Positions 1 through 11,900 of a DNA stretch of 58,631 bases are shown here, piece after piece. This DNA comes from Spirogloea muscicola (taxonomy: Eukaryota > Streptophyta > Zygnematophyceae > Spirogloeales > Spirogloeaceae): the NCBI GenBank assembly GCA_009602725.1, contig WELB01000153.1:1-58631 (forward strand), given 5' to 3'. Below the pieces are notes generated by a model, which was not told where the DNA came from, searched no databases, and worked only from the letters and a program-made list of their open reading frames with translations. Both the position numbers and the translations under genes were made by a program. Position 1 is the first letter of the stretch, and the number at the start of each line of letters is the position of its first letter.

Positions 1-244
1 GCCGGCCGCCCGGCCATCGCTCGCAGGCTGCTGCCTCGCCGCGGGCGCGACGCTAAGCTCAGCTCCACGCGGAGCCCGCGGCGGCCGCCGAAGCCGCTGC
101 GGCGGTCTGCGGTGGCAGGCCTGCCGGTGCCAGTCCCTGGCCGTCGACGGCGTCAGCCCTCCGCCAGGCCGGGTGGCCAGGACGTCAGGCGAGGCCGCCG
201 CAGGCCTCGACGATCTCGGCGGGTGGAAGGCGGCTTGGCCGTGG

Positions 245-3200
245 ATGCCGGAGTGGCAGGCAGCAGCAGCGGCGGCGGCGGCGGCCGCCGTTGTCTTCGT
301 TGCGGCGTCGGCGCTAATCCTTGACAGCCGCGCCTCCGGCTGGGAGGCCGGCGGCAAGCTCCTCCTGGTCGCGCTGGGAGCCATGACGGGCGCTGCTGCG
401 CCCGTTGGCGGCCTCCTCCGCCGACGCCTCCGCGTCTACTCGCTCGCGCTTGGCATCTTCCTCGACTACAAGGTTGGCCGTCCATATCAGTCCTGTGGTT
501 AGCAGGGGACTTATTTTGACCATGTTGTCTTCGATAATTGAAGCCTTTATCATCCTCTGTAAAGCACAGTACCTTGATTGAAACAATCAAGGATCGTCAT
601 CAGAGTTTTCATAGTACCAAAGTAGAGGAGGCAAGGATAAAAATTAGTCAAATTCTGAAAGAGCCGTTTGCTTGAGAATCTTGCATCACGTCGTAAGGTG
701 GGCTGGCCTGCAGTCGGTGTCGGTTAATGAATTGCTGACGTGACGGTATGCGCGCCTGCTGCGATCCGTGAGAGTCTGTGCAGCTGACGCAGAAGCGGGA
801 AAAGTGGTGTCGGACGCAGCAGCGGCGCGATGCGCTGTGGGAGGCGGCGCACGACCGCAATGCCCGCCGAGTGTACGCCGCCGTTGTCGCGCTGGAGGGC
901 CTGTGGGTGAAGGCGGGCCAGTACCTCTCCACGCGCGCCGACGTGCTGCCGGAGGCTTACATCCGCCGCCTTCAGCTCCTGCAGGATGCCCTCCCGGCGC
1001 GGCCATTTGAGGAGGTGCTGCCAATCAGGACATCTTTTTATCCATTTAACAAACACTTAAAGACTAAGATCCGAGGATCTAACTGAATGCAGGCAGGCTG
1101 ACGCGCTTGTTGCTGCTTGACCAGGTCAGGGAGACTGTAGAGCGCGAGCTTGGCTGCGGCCTCGCTGACATGTTCCTGGACTTTGACAGGGTCGCCCTCG
1201 GCACAGCCTCAGTGAGCCACCACCCCTACTAGCGTGCCTCGCCATGCATATGTTGCTACAATACGTAATGTTGTTAAGAGCTTTGTGTGCAGAAGTGTAA
1301 ACTCCGCATCCGTTTCTCGTGTAGATTGCTCAGGTCCACCGAGCTACCCTCAAGGACGGCGTTGACGTTGTCGTCAAGGTGCAGCACGTTGGTGTCAAGC
1401 AGCGCATCCTGCAGGTACACATGGCCAGCAGCTGCGTGACGCATTAGTGCGCTAGCCACCACATGGAAACATAGATGCCTGGCAGATTAGCACCTAATGT
1501 GGCGCTTCTCGAGGGTTGGCGTCTCTGCAGGACCTTCGCAACTTGCGCACAATAGTCCAGTGGGTCGCTTGGGCTGAGCCCAAATACAACTTCTCGCTCG
1601 TGCTTGATGAGTGGTGCCTGGAGGTCCCCAAGGAGCTCGACTTTGTCACTGAAGCAGGTGGGCATGATGCATCGCTCCCGCTCACAGCCGGTCGTGCCCA
1701 GCATGACAGACGCAATGTGAACTTTCATAGGAAGCCAGCACCATCAATTTCAGTCTTAAACAGGCAAGAAGCAAAGATGAGCTCTGTGCTGGAAAGTGCA
1801 TGCTATCCCAGCTGGGTATATAGTTGACCACATCATTGCAACACAATCATTACATGGCTGTTACATGTGTTATTACTGCTTGTGCTCATGACACCAAAAT
1901 AAGTTTTCAACCTTGTGTAACGGCAGAGAACACCCGTCAGGTCGCAGACAATCTACTCAGGAGCCGTGCACAGAGTTGCACGGAGGTCGACGTTCTCCTC
2001 CCAGAAGTATTTAAGGTACCCAACTGTCACTTTTTCCTGATTAGCTGGTGCCCTTGTTTCATGGATCTGAGGGTGGGGGTCAGTGGCAGCTCGCCATGAG
2101 AAGTCGAGTTGCTTGTGGTCTGAAGATGGGATTTAGCCTCACATGGAGATTTTGGAGCAACTCCGTAAACTTGTGGATCATGTCACAAGAGTTCAGGTTG
2201 CACATTTGTATTGGACTTATCTCACAGATCCACAAGATAGTCCAGCTCAAAGGGCAACTCGTGCATGGTCTAGCTCATAGGGCCGTTATTGTTACTTGAT
2301 CTGTTTTACATGATCCTCCCGCTCACTGTGCTCCAGAGTCTCCACATGTAGCATAACAGCTGGGCTGGTGAGCTGGCTTTCTTATGAGTACCCTCAGATT
2401 CGAAGCTCTCAGACTTAACGGCAACTGCCATGAGTGGTGTAATATGTTGGAAGTGGGGTCCCTTTTGACACAATACACTGTTAGATTAGCCATAGAATAA
2501 CTGTGCTTGATACTTTTATACCTAAGACCACTTGCAACCTACGTATGCCAGCCTATTCCGATCCATATTGTACTGGAGCATTTGGTGACAGGTGACTAGT
2601 CATGGAGGCGTCTATCTGTGTTTGCATGTATTCTGAAAAGGGACCACAGAGTCAGGCTGCCACAGTGTATAGTGTCACATAACAGCGAGTCCGATTCAAT
2701 TTTCTGTCGGCATCGGAGTAGCTCAGGCATACCTGACAAGGCTGGTCGCCAACTACACAATTCGGCTCGTCATTTGGCCCCTCGCGTATGCAGTCCACGG
2801 AGAAAGTCCTGATCATGTCGCACATGGATGGCGCCCGCCTGAACGATGCAGCGGCGCTGGACAAGCTCGGTGTTGACAAACAGGCGCTAGTTGAGGAGAT
2901 TACTAAGGCCTATGCACACCAGATATATGTGGACGGCTTCTTCAATGCGGATCCTCACCCAGGTGTGACATTGTCATTGATATCTCTCCTCCAAATCTGT
3001 CAAAGTCTGCTAGGTTGTGGTTAGGTGCCACCATTTCTGTCTCTGTGTGCTAGCAGCACAGTCTTATGTCGATCATGGATAGGCACTGCATATCTTGCTC
3101 CAGGCTTTGAAACATTGAGGCGACAACAGGATTTTGTGCGTGTCAGACGCTCGTAATATCACATGCATGTAGTAAACGGCATTTCAGGTCCACTGTTTGG

Positions 3201-6200
3201 ATGCGTAGAGACGCCCACTTTTGGAAGCATAGAGACGCCCACGAATGTTTGTGTAGGCCTCAGTGTCCAGGAAGCTGAGCTTCCTTTCGTTTTGGCACAG
3301 GAAATTTTCTTGTTAGCAATGAGCCTCCGCACCGTCCCGTTCTCTTGGACTTTGGCCTCACAAAGAAGCTCTCGCCCCACATGAAAATGGCCCTGGCTAA
3401 GATGCTGCTGTCTGCTGCTGAGGTTGGTGTCAGCAAGCTCTTACACTGCTTGAAACAACAGCGCTAAAACAGAAAGAAGGTTGTGTAATTACAGATTGAG
3501 GTTGACAATGTGGGAATTTAGACGGAAGTACATGGAAGTTCATTGCTTGAGAAGAGGCAATTGAGCATTTTTAGTAACGTCACAGCAAGCTTACCAATCA
3601 CCTGGGTCAGCTTCAGATTTGTTCAAGGGAGACTTCATATTACCTAAGAACGGACGTCTGTGTCTGCGCATCAGGGACCCCCTGCTTACAATGCTTTGAG
3701 CTTGCATGCAGGGGGACTTTGCAGCTCTCCTGAGCGCATTTGAGGAGATGGGGCTGAAGCTGAAGACAGACATGCCGGATGAGGCCATGGCCATCACCTC
3801 TTTCTTCTTCCGCAGGGCTGCCCCTCCGCAGGAGTCACTGGTATGCAGCTTGTCATGCCTATGCCACAGAGCTGGCACTTCTTTGTGTCATCTCTGATGC
3901 ATCATGCCATGGAGTGGAGGTATAGTGGGAAAGCTTGTGCCCAGGTGCATTCGTGCTTTGACCATGGCGGTCTGGCAAGTAAGGCTCCTTACAGCAAAAT
4001 ACTTCGACAGGAGGAAAACAAGGCGTACTTAAAAAACAGGGAGGAGCGGAGGAGGATATTGGAGGAGGATGCCAAAGGCGACAACTCTGATAGCAGCCTC
4101 CGGCGCAATCCTGTAAGCAGATTTTGGTGCTTCTCATTTAGACTACACGAGCAACTCAGCTGCGGTTCATTGCCTGTAAATTTGCGTCAGAGTTGCGTTG
4201 CTGTGTGCTTGGATTGCTATCCAAGCATATAACTGTCAAGCAGTGATGCTTACTTTTTGACATGCAGATAAATAAATAAATAAATATATATATATATATA
4301 TATATATGGCCACTTTGATTTGGTCTTCTTCTCTTCATTACAACTTGAGCAAAAGTCATGCAATTGTCCACTACTGCATGAGCATAACTTAAATGATTGG
4401 CAGGTGGACGCTTTCCCAAGTGAGGCTGTCTTCTTCATTCGAGTATTGAGCCTCCTTAGAGGTATGCTTGGATGGATCCTTAGCACATTGGAAGCAGTGC
4501 TACCTTTTCACTTTTCTCCACTTCCATACTTGCTTGTGCAAATGTAGCAACTTGCTGTCAAGGCAAATTGGCTTGAGCACGTCAAGCGTCAACTTGTTAT
4601 ACTGACATGGCAGGTCTGTCATCTACGTTGGGAGCTCGTGTGTCGTATCTTGAGGTCATGAGGCCGTTTGCAGAGGCTACACTTCTGAGGTGAGCATGTT
4701 CAGGAATAAAGTAAGCTCATAAGGAGTGGGCTACTGATTGTCCTCATGTCCTACTTGACACGAATTACCAAAGTCTGTTAGCAACCCTTATATCTTCCTC
4801 GGTTGTGCAGTGGTTCTCCCCAAGCTGACGGTTTGGCGCCCAAGGAGAGTATTCCCTGGATCTTCGACTCTCCAATCGCAGGGGATCTTGATGCAAAATT
4901 GCGCGATCTTTTGCTGGAGTTGGGACAGCAGAAGAAGATGCTTGGAATGCAGGTTGTCACTCCGCTGGCTTTTACAATATTGACTTTGATGAATGATACT
5001 ATGCCTTGTGGTGCATTGGCTATGTATGCAGCCTTCTGGGTGCTCTTCTTGAGGCTCCTAATGGCATGTCATAGTGCCTCTCAGGTATGTGTTTACAAGG
5101 ATGGTGAGGTTGTTGTGGACGTGGCTGCCGGTGTACTGGGGAAGTACGACCCACGGCCTGTGCAGCCCAACAGCTTGTTCTCTGTCTTCTCCGCAACGAA
5201 AGGCGTCACTGCTGGCCTGGCGCACTGGCTCGCTGACCAGAGGTATGTCAGATTGCATGGGAGCTTGGGGCTTTCAAGGGGCTGCCTGCACACCATGTTG
5301 CCTTTCCAGATACTGTACCTCAGCACTGGCTATCATGACTCTATAGCAGTGCTGGTTCTTGTGGCCCTTGTTGACTAGCTCATTATATTGTAAGACATGT
5401 TACCTTCAACTGCTGTGAAGGAGAAAGGAGAGTGCCAGTGCTTAAGACATACTGCCTGCAACTGCACTGAAGGAAAACGCCAGAGCTTACAGTATATCTG
5501 ATCATAAGCAAGACCACATGTTTCTTGCATTGTATTCCAGGCGGCTGTCTTTTGATGCACGAGTTGCTGAATACTGGCCTACCTTTGGCTGCAATGGGAA
5601 GGAGATCTGCACAGTAAGTTCACAGTGGCAGCCAATACCCTACTTATTAAAATCATGGGTGGTTTAGATCATGTTAGGCACGCGACTGCGAGAAGCTGCA
5701 GACCTGTCTTGGCCGTGAATCAAGTAAATATTTAATTAAACCTCAAGTAAATCTCATGCAAATACCTTGAGCAGCTGAGCTGACTGCTGGCTTTTGGTTC
5801 CGATGTTCCTGTTAACACTGGTCCATCGTCGCCTTATTGCTCTCCTATCACACATCATTGCAGGTGGCGCATGTGCTAACACATCGCGCAGGCCTGCACG
5901 ACGCCCTCGCAGGAGAGGTGATGGCCGAGCCAACAATTGCTACAGATTGGGAAGGCATGCTGGCTCGCATCTCTGAAGTCACGCCAACGTGCTCACCGGG
6001 TGCAGAAGAGATTTACCACGCGCTCACATTTGGCTGGCTGGCTGGCGGTGTAGTTGAGGTCAGTTGGGATTCGTGGCCATAGCCTCTGAGCATTGCAAGG
6101 ATCCTTGGCCATAGCTTCTGAGCATTGTACTACTTCTCCATACTTCTGCTCATCCACACAACGGGCTAGCACAGTTGTGTCATACACAAACTTAAACGTA

Positions 6201-7600
6201 CAAGCTCCCACTCGTAGTTGTGGGTCAGACATATGATCTTGGAGAGTAAGTTGCCTGTCTGCCTGCAGGCAGCAGCCAAGCGGCCCTTTCAGGAAGTTTT
6301 GGAGGAGGCATTGACTCGCCCGCTGGGCGTCGACGGGGAGTTTTACATTGGCATCCCCCCCGGTAGAGCTTAAATGCCTTGCTAATTGTAGCGCCAGTCG
6401 TGATGGACCACAAGTAGAGAGGTCGAGTAGCTTCACCCAGGCCATGGCACGCTTCCTATCAAGCAATATCTGGTCCAGTCACATCAGGTCATGTCATGGC
6501 AACCTTTGTTTCCAGTCACTGAGCTAGTTCCTGTGCTATGACTTATACCCTTGACATATTCCTTCTCTTGGTGGTTACTCAATCTAGGAGTGGAAACAAG
6601 ACTAGCCACTCTGGCGCTCGACCCTGCCATCGCCACGTCATCTACGGCAGTGGCCATTGCACGTGCCGCTTCTCAGACCACCCAGGGCTCAGCCACCGGC
6701 ACGATGGATGCTGTCAACAGTGAGCGCCAGGCGGGAGGCGGCAGTGGTGCAGCGGCAGCAGCACCCGACAGGACCCCAGGCGGCATCACGCAGTTGGTGG
6801 CCTCCACTTTCAACGCGCTGTACATGCGGCGCGCCATCGTGCCGGCGGCCAATGGCCACTTCTCAGCGCGAGCACTCGCACGGTACTATGCCATGCTGGC
6901 TGCTGGTGGTGTCGTGCCGGACGTTCCAGCCACGCCTGCAGGCACGCCTCCGCTCGGAAAGTCTGCGCCGGCGATGGAGGCTGTGGCGCCCAGCCTGCGG
7001 GCGGAGCGGCGGTGGGCGCTGTGGCGGCGAGGGGAGGTGGCCAAGGGCCGCAGCGCTGCGCGGGTGGACGCAGACTTCATCGACGTGGAGGCGAAGCGGC
7101 AGCCGCTGCTCGGCTCAGCGGCAGCCCGGCCGGTTGCCGCCGATATGAGCACGACGGCTGTGGTGGCCGCCAAGGCGTGGCCAGACAGCGGTGACGGCAG
7201 CAGCGGCGCAGAGGACGTGCCCAAGCTGCGGATTTTCCAAAGCGACGATGTGGTGGATGCCTGTGTCGGTGCTGGCGCGTATGCAGCGCTGTGCCTGCCG
7301 GAGGGCCACTTTGGGCTCGGCTTCCAGCGGTTCCATGCCACCGACGGCACCGCCGCTGCTGGGCCACCGGCAAGCGGTGCTGCATTTGGGCACATTGGGC
7401 TCGGCGGCTCAGTGGCGTTCTGCGATCCGGCTCATGGGCTGGCAGTCGCTGTGACATTGAACCTTCTCTCCGAGTCGAGGGAGCCCACGTCAGCGGTCGT
7501 GCGCTTGGTGTGCTCAGAGCTGGACGTACCAGTGCCAGCCATGTTCATGCCCAAGGTGGAGACAAGTATAGCGGCCGTGGCCGCAGATGGATTCACATGA
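245..7600 (+). CDS. ABC1 (UbiB/ADCK) atypical kinase fused to a serine beta-lactamase-like domain
   Basis: Eighteen exons join in frame: 245-472, 784-1014, 1125-1211, 1325-1414, 1531-1657, 1927-2015, 2794-2962, 3301-3422, 3712-3840, 4011-4112, 4404-4461, 4614-4689, 4811-4952, 5085-5242, 5541-5613, 5864-6058, 6269-6362, 6588-7600 (about 1,060 residues). The kinase half carries the ABC1 KxGQ motif (VKAGQ, near residue 119), IAQVH, VVKVQ with the ATP-site lysine, ELDF..EAEN, NADPHPGN and LLDFG, so the catalytic set looks complete. From about residue 551 there is a class C beta-lactamase/esterase-like domain with SATK (SxxK, about 586-589), a Tyr motif (EEIYHAL) and GHIGLGG in the place of KTG. 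The same two-domain order is known in land-plant ABC1K proteins. ABC1 kinases act in organelle quinone and lipid metabolism; the substrate here is unknown. The first ATG in frame is at 245, but the frame stays open to the window edge, so the N-terminus may be longer. The last exon has an Ala-rich insertion before the final motif. Confidence 0.93.
4268..4308. repeat. AAAT then TA microsatellite
   Basis: A run of AAAT units passes into about ten TA units inside the intron between exons 10 and 11 of the ABC1 kinase gene. This is simple-sequence DNA with no coding effect. Confidence 0.95.
6075..6128. repeat. Imperfect 21-bp direct repeat in an intron
   Basis: GGCCATAGC(C/T)TCTGAGCATTG occurs at 6075-6095 and again at 6108-6128, with one mismatch. 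It lies just inside the intron after exon 16 of the ABC1 kinase gene and looks like a small local duplication. Confidence 0.85.
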
Positions 7601-8600
7601 GTGGCTCCCCTGGCTTCAGACTGCCGCTTATCTGAGAGCTGCAGCTCATGGTTGGCATGCATGACACCATGCTGGATGGCAAGCCAGAATTCAGCTCGGT
7701 ATCCATTGATAGCTTGCATGTCTAGCCTCTACCATTCTGTATTGGAAGGATAGTTATGATTCATTGAAACATGCTATTGTATGAGCCCTTTTGCTCAAAT
7801 CCTTCATCTCAGTCGTTCTAGGAAGATGAGTAGAACTCCGTATGCCAGCCTCTATTGCTGCCTACAACCCCCGGTTGTTTGCGGGCCCATTGATCTGGTC
7901 ATAGCCTGCTGTGGCTGCTGCGATGTCCATGGTGAACACCGCTGCAGCCAGAACTGGGAGGCATCTCTTTCTTGAGCAGAAAGAGATGGTCTGATTTGCG
8001 TTCTGAAGTGCTGCTGCTTCTGCTGCGCTGGGCCAGGTCGTTGCATGCAGCGCGTGCGTGCTTGGAGAGGTTGCTGCCATTGTATGAGGCTTGCAGAGGT
8101 CGGTGGAAATAAGGCTTCGGAGAAGAGGGCTGGGGGATAGGAAGGGCGATGCCTGAAGGCCGCAGCAGAGCAAGGACCAAGTGAGGAAGAGAGAGTGGAA
8201 GAGAGGGGTCTACATATAGAGGAGGCGAAGAAGAGGCATGTAAGGTTTACGCTTAGATGATGCAGTAAGGGTTTAAGGTTATGGGGGTGCTCAGGGTTTA
8301 GCTTAACGGCGGTGAGGGTTTAGCTTAACGGCGGCCAGGAGCATCGGGGGCAAGCTCCCCGCGGCTTCACGACACGTGGCGGCCTGTGCCCGCCTGCCGT
8401 TGACCGCACCCACCCCCCTCCCCCCTCCCGACCTCCCTCCCCCGGGCCACACGGTTCCGTGACCGCGCGCCTCGCCCAGATCCCCCCCTGCCCCGCCCCA
8501 CCTCACCCTCCTTCNGCCGCCGCCGCGCCGCCGCCGCCGAGCTCCTCCTCCTCCCGCCTCTCCTCCTGCTCTCCGGTGCGCCATCCCCTTATCCACGACA
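7601..8600. other. Intergenic spacer between the ABC1 kinase and EGF genes
   Basis: I see no coding exon here. The left part is the 3' flank of the kinase gene. The right part is a GC-rich, pyrimidine-rich (CCCTCC) region at about 8400-8580, probably the promoter side of the EGF gene. It contains telobox-like GGGTTTA repeats (listed separately) and one unresolved base at 8515. Confidence 0.6.
8293..8334 (+). repeat. Tandem 22-bp repeat built on a telobox-like GGGTTTA core
   Basis: AGGGTTTAGCTTAACGGCGG occurs twice exactly, at 8293-8312 and 8315-8334. A related GGGTTTAAGG lies just upstream at about 8269. Telobox motifs (AAACCCTA and variants) are common promoter elements of plant growth and translation genes, so this could be regulatory DNA of the downstream gene. 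That role is inference. Confidence 0.7.
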
Positions 8601-8947
8601 CGACGGATGCGTCTTAGAAGCAGCCTACGACCGGATTCGAACCGGAGACCTTTCCGTTGCCTCGTCGCCTCCCGGTGGTCGGCCTATGGGGGTCTGTGGC
8701 GTCGAGCCCCAGTCGGCCGTGCTTGGCAGCCTCCATGGATGAGCCGAGACCGCGAGCCGCGGCTCGCCTCCTCCCCCTCCTCGGCCGCTCTGGCCCTCCA
8801 TGGCTCACCGCGCACGCCGTCCTGCCTCCTCTCGAGCGCTGCGGCGCCCTTGCCGTGTCGCCGATGCGGGAATCAGCTGGTGCCCGCCGTCGCTTGAGGG
8901 CCCGCTGAGGCGCCGCGCGAGAGCGCATCCTTGACGACCGCGTGCAG

Positions 8948-11900
8948 GCGTGGCTGCGGTCCCCTGCCCGGACGGCAGCCTGCAGTGCGACGCCAATGCC
9001 GAGTGCACCTTCGCCGCCACCGGCGCGGCGGTCTGCGCCTGCTTGCCGGGCTACACGGGCGACGGCCACACCTGCGCCCGTGAGCGAGGCTGCCCATGTC
9101 CTTCCCCTCTCCTGCCTCCACTCGACCTCCCTCCTGGCATTGCTCTTGCACTGCCGTCGCTGGCTCTGATGCCACTCTCCCCAACTGCCACCGCTCCAAT
9201 GTCAGCAGAAGTCGACTACTGCGGGGTCCAGCAGCCGCCATGCTCACCACACGCCACGTGCGCGAACGCGCCCGGCGGGCGCAACTGCACCTGCCTCCCG
9301 GGCTTCCAGAGCGACGGTGTCACCTGTGCTGGTGGGCTGCTAGCCGCTGCTGCCCTCGATCGCTCCTACCTCCACTCATTCTTACGTATCTGTCACAGAG
9401 CGGGAGCTTTCACAGCTGTCCTGCTGTCCATCCTCTCAGTTCAGTATGTGCCTCCCCCCTCTCCTTCCCCCCTCCCATTCCCTGCTCCCGCTCCACTGCC
9501 AAAACCCAAAACCCCGCCGGCCCCTCCCGTTGGAGGTGAGCTTCTTTTCAGCTCATTCTACGTCCGCGCTTGGTGCAGATGTCGATGAGTGCACGGCAGG
9601 CCTGAGCAACTGCTCGCCGCTCGCGACCTGCGCCAACACCGTTGGCGGCTTTTCGTGCAAGTGCCGGCAGTACTACGCTGGCGACGGCGTCACGTGCACC
9701 CGTGAGTGAGCTTGCCATCGACTCTTAGCGCTGTGCAGCCGCTGTCGTCGTGGCCCACGGGCTGAGCAGGCGGTGACGGCCGCGGCAGAGGCGGACCTGT
9801 GCACCAGCAAGGGCATCGTGTGCCAGGAGCACGCGACGTGCGCCAACACGCTGCCGGGGCAGTACCGCTGCATCTGCGATGCGGACTACCGCAGCAAGAA
9901 CAGCTCCAGCTGCATCCGTGAGCGATGCACCCTCTCCATCCTCCCTCTGTCCCTCCTCCCTCCGCCTCTGCCCCTCCCTCGGGCATGCTCACGCCGGCTG
10001 CCCGCTTCTCGGCCACCCCTCCACTGCGCTGTCACCTGACCGCGGTCATGGTGGGGCCGGGCGTGCAGCCATTGATTACTGCGCCAACCGCACGGTCAAC
10101 GTCTGCTCGCGCTACGCCGCATGCACCAGCGTGCCCGGCGGCGTCAGCTGTGGGCCCTGTGCCGCCGGCTTTGCTGGCGACGGCATAACGTGCACTGGTG
10201 ACTGGCTTCGCGCTGCTACCTATCTTCCTATCTCTCTCGCTGCCTCACCTCCTGTCTCTTGACCTCATCTCCTCCCCAGTCCTCTGTCTTCCCCTCTCTT
10301 CTACTCACAGCGGTGCGCTCTGCTGCACTGCGGCGGCCACCACCGTTGCCTGCCGCGCAGATGTGGACGAGTGTGCCGCCAGCCCAGCAGTTTGCTCACC
10401 GGACGCAGCGTGCACCAACACGGTCGGCAGCTATCGCTGCACTTGCAATGTGGGCTTCGCCGGCGACGGCGTCACGTGCACCCGTGAGGCAGCCTGCTCG
10501 ACCCCGCCGCCATTTGAGCGAGTCCATGCCGGTGCTGCCCCCCCACTGCCCTTGCGCAGCTGTTGACCAGCCTGCCAGCGGAGGCGGTGCGGCAGGCGTG
10601 GATGTTTGCGCGACCTCGGCGAACAGGTGCTCGATCAATGCAACGTGCGCCAACACAACGCCTGGCAAGTACGCGTGTGCCTGCAAGCCCGGCTTCACCG
10701 GAAGTGGTTTCACGTGCAAAGGTGAGCGACGCCCATGGCGAGGCCTGCCCCCGTCTGCCCCCGAGATGCTATCGGGCCTGCGATTCTTGCGATGCTTGCT
10801 CACATCTCCTGCTCGTCTTCCCCCGCTCCCCTGCACACAGCGATCGACTACTGCAAGTCGGCAAACAATTGCTCCCGCTACGCGTCGTGCACCGACACCG
10901 CAGATGCTACCGGCTTCATGTGCGGCCCTTGCATCCAAGGGTATGCCGGCGACGGCGTCACCTGCACCCGTAAGTGCCTCCACAGCTCACCACCTGCCCT
11001 TTCCCTGGCCCTTGCTGCCTCCTCCCTCCTTGTCACTCCTTCCTCATGAAGCCATAAAGCCAGTGTGCTGGGTACTGTGCTGCGCCACACGCCCTGACGG
11101 TCTACGATGCTGCAATGGCGAAACGTCCTGCAGCAATCAATGCGTGTGCTGCTGGGCCGTGCTTTGCCAACTCGGCCTGCGCCTCCACCGGACCGGGGAC
11201 GTATAAGTGCACGTGCAATCCAGGTTACCAGAGCACCGCTGGTGGCACCGCCTGCACACGTGAGCTATCTTCCTCTCTCCCTGCTGCTCTCCCCCCCCCC
11301 TCTCTCCTGCGAGTCTGCATGGCCTCCGGAACCTCTCCCCCCCCCCTTCCTTCCCTTCTCTCCAAGTCTTGTTCTTGCTTTCTTGGCACACCTAGCGACA
11401 TACTCTCGAATCCTCTCTCAAGCCACCCAAAGCCTGCAATTTCCGTGGATGTCCAACGAGCCTTATGGAAAGTCCTGACATTCATGTCGTGCATTGCAGC
11501 CATCAACTTCTGCACCGGGGCAACCAAGTGCTCCAAGAATGCCGCCTGCACGCCGCTTGCCGGCGGCTACAATTGCACATGCGCCTTGGGCTATACGGGC
11601 AACGGCTTCACCTGCACCAGTATGCGCTGCTCACCTTCGGCCGGGCTATATGACTGTATGCCCTGCATTTTGAGCTTGGCCGATGAGGTCGCCAGATTGC
11701 CCATTTGCACGTTCACTCAAAGGGCCGCACTGTGCCGCGCAGACGTGGACGAGTGCGCGCTGGCGCTGGACAACTGCGACGGGAATGCGACGTGCACTGA
11801 CAAGCCGGGCTCCTTCTCGTGCGCCTGCAAGCCCGGCTTCGCAGGCAACGGCCTCAAGTGCACCCGTGAGTGGCCTCCGCCGTCGGCGCCGAGTTTGCCG

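Noticed and set aside
8607-8897. Single-exon gene of 96 codons
   Set aside because: It shows no domain and no consistent codon bias relative to the other frames of this GC-rich stretch; more likely 5' leader or intron of the EGF gene.
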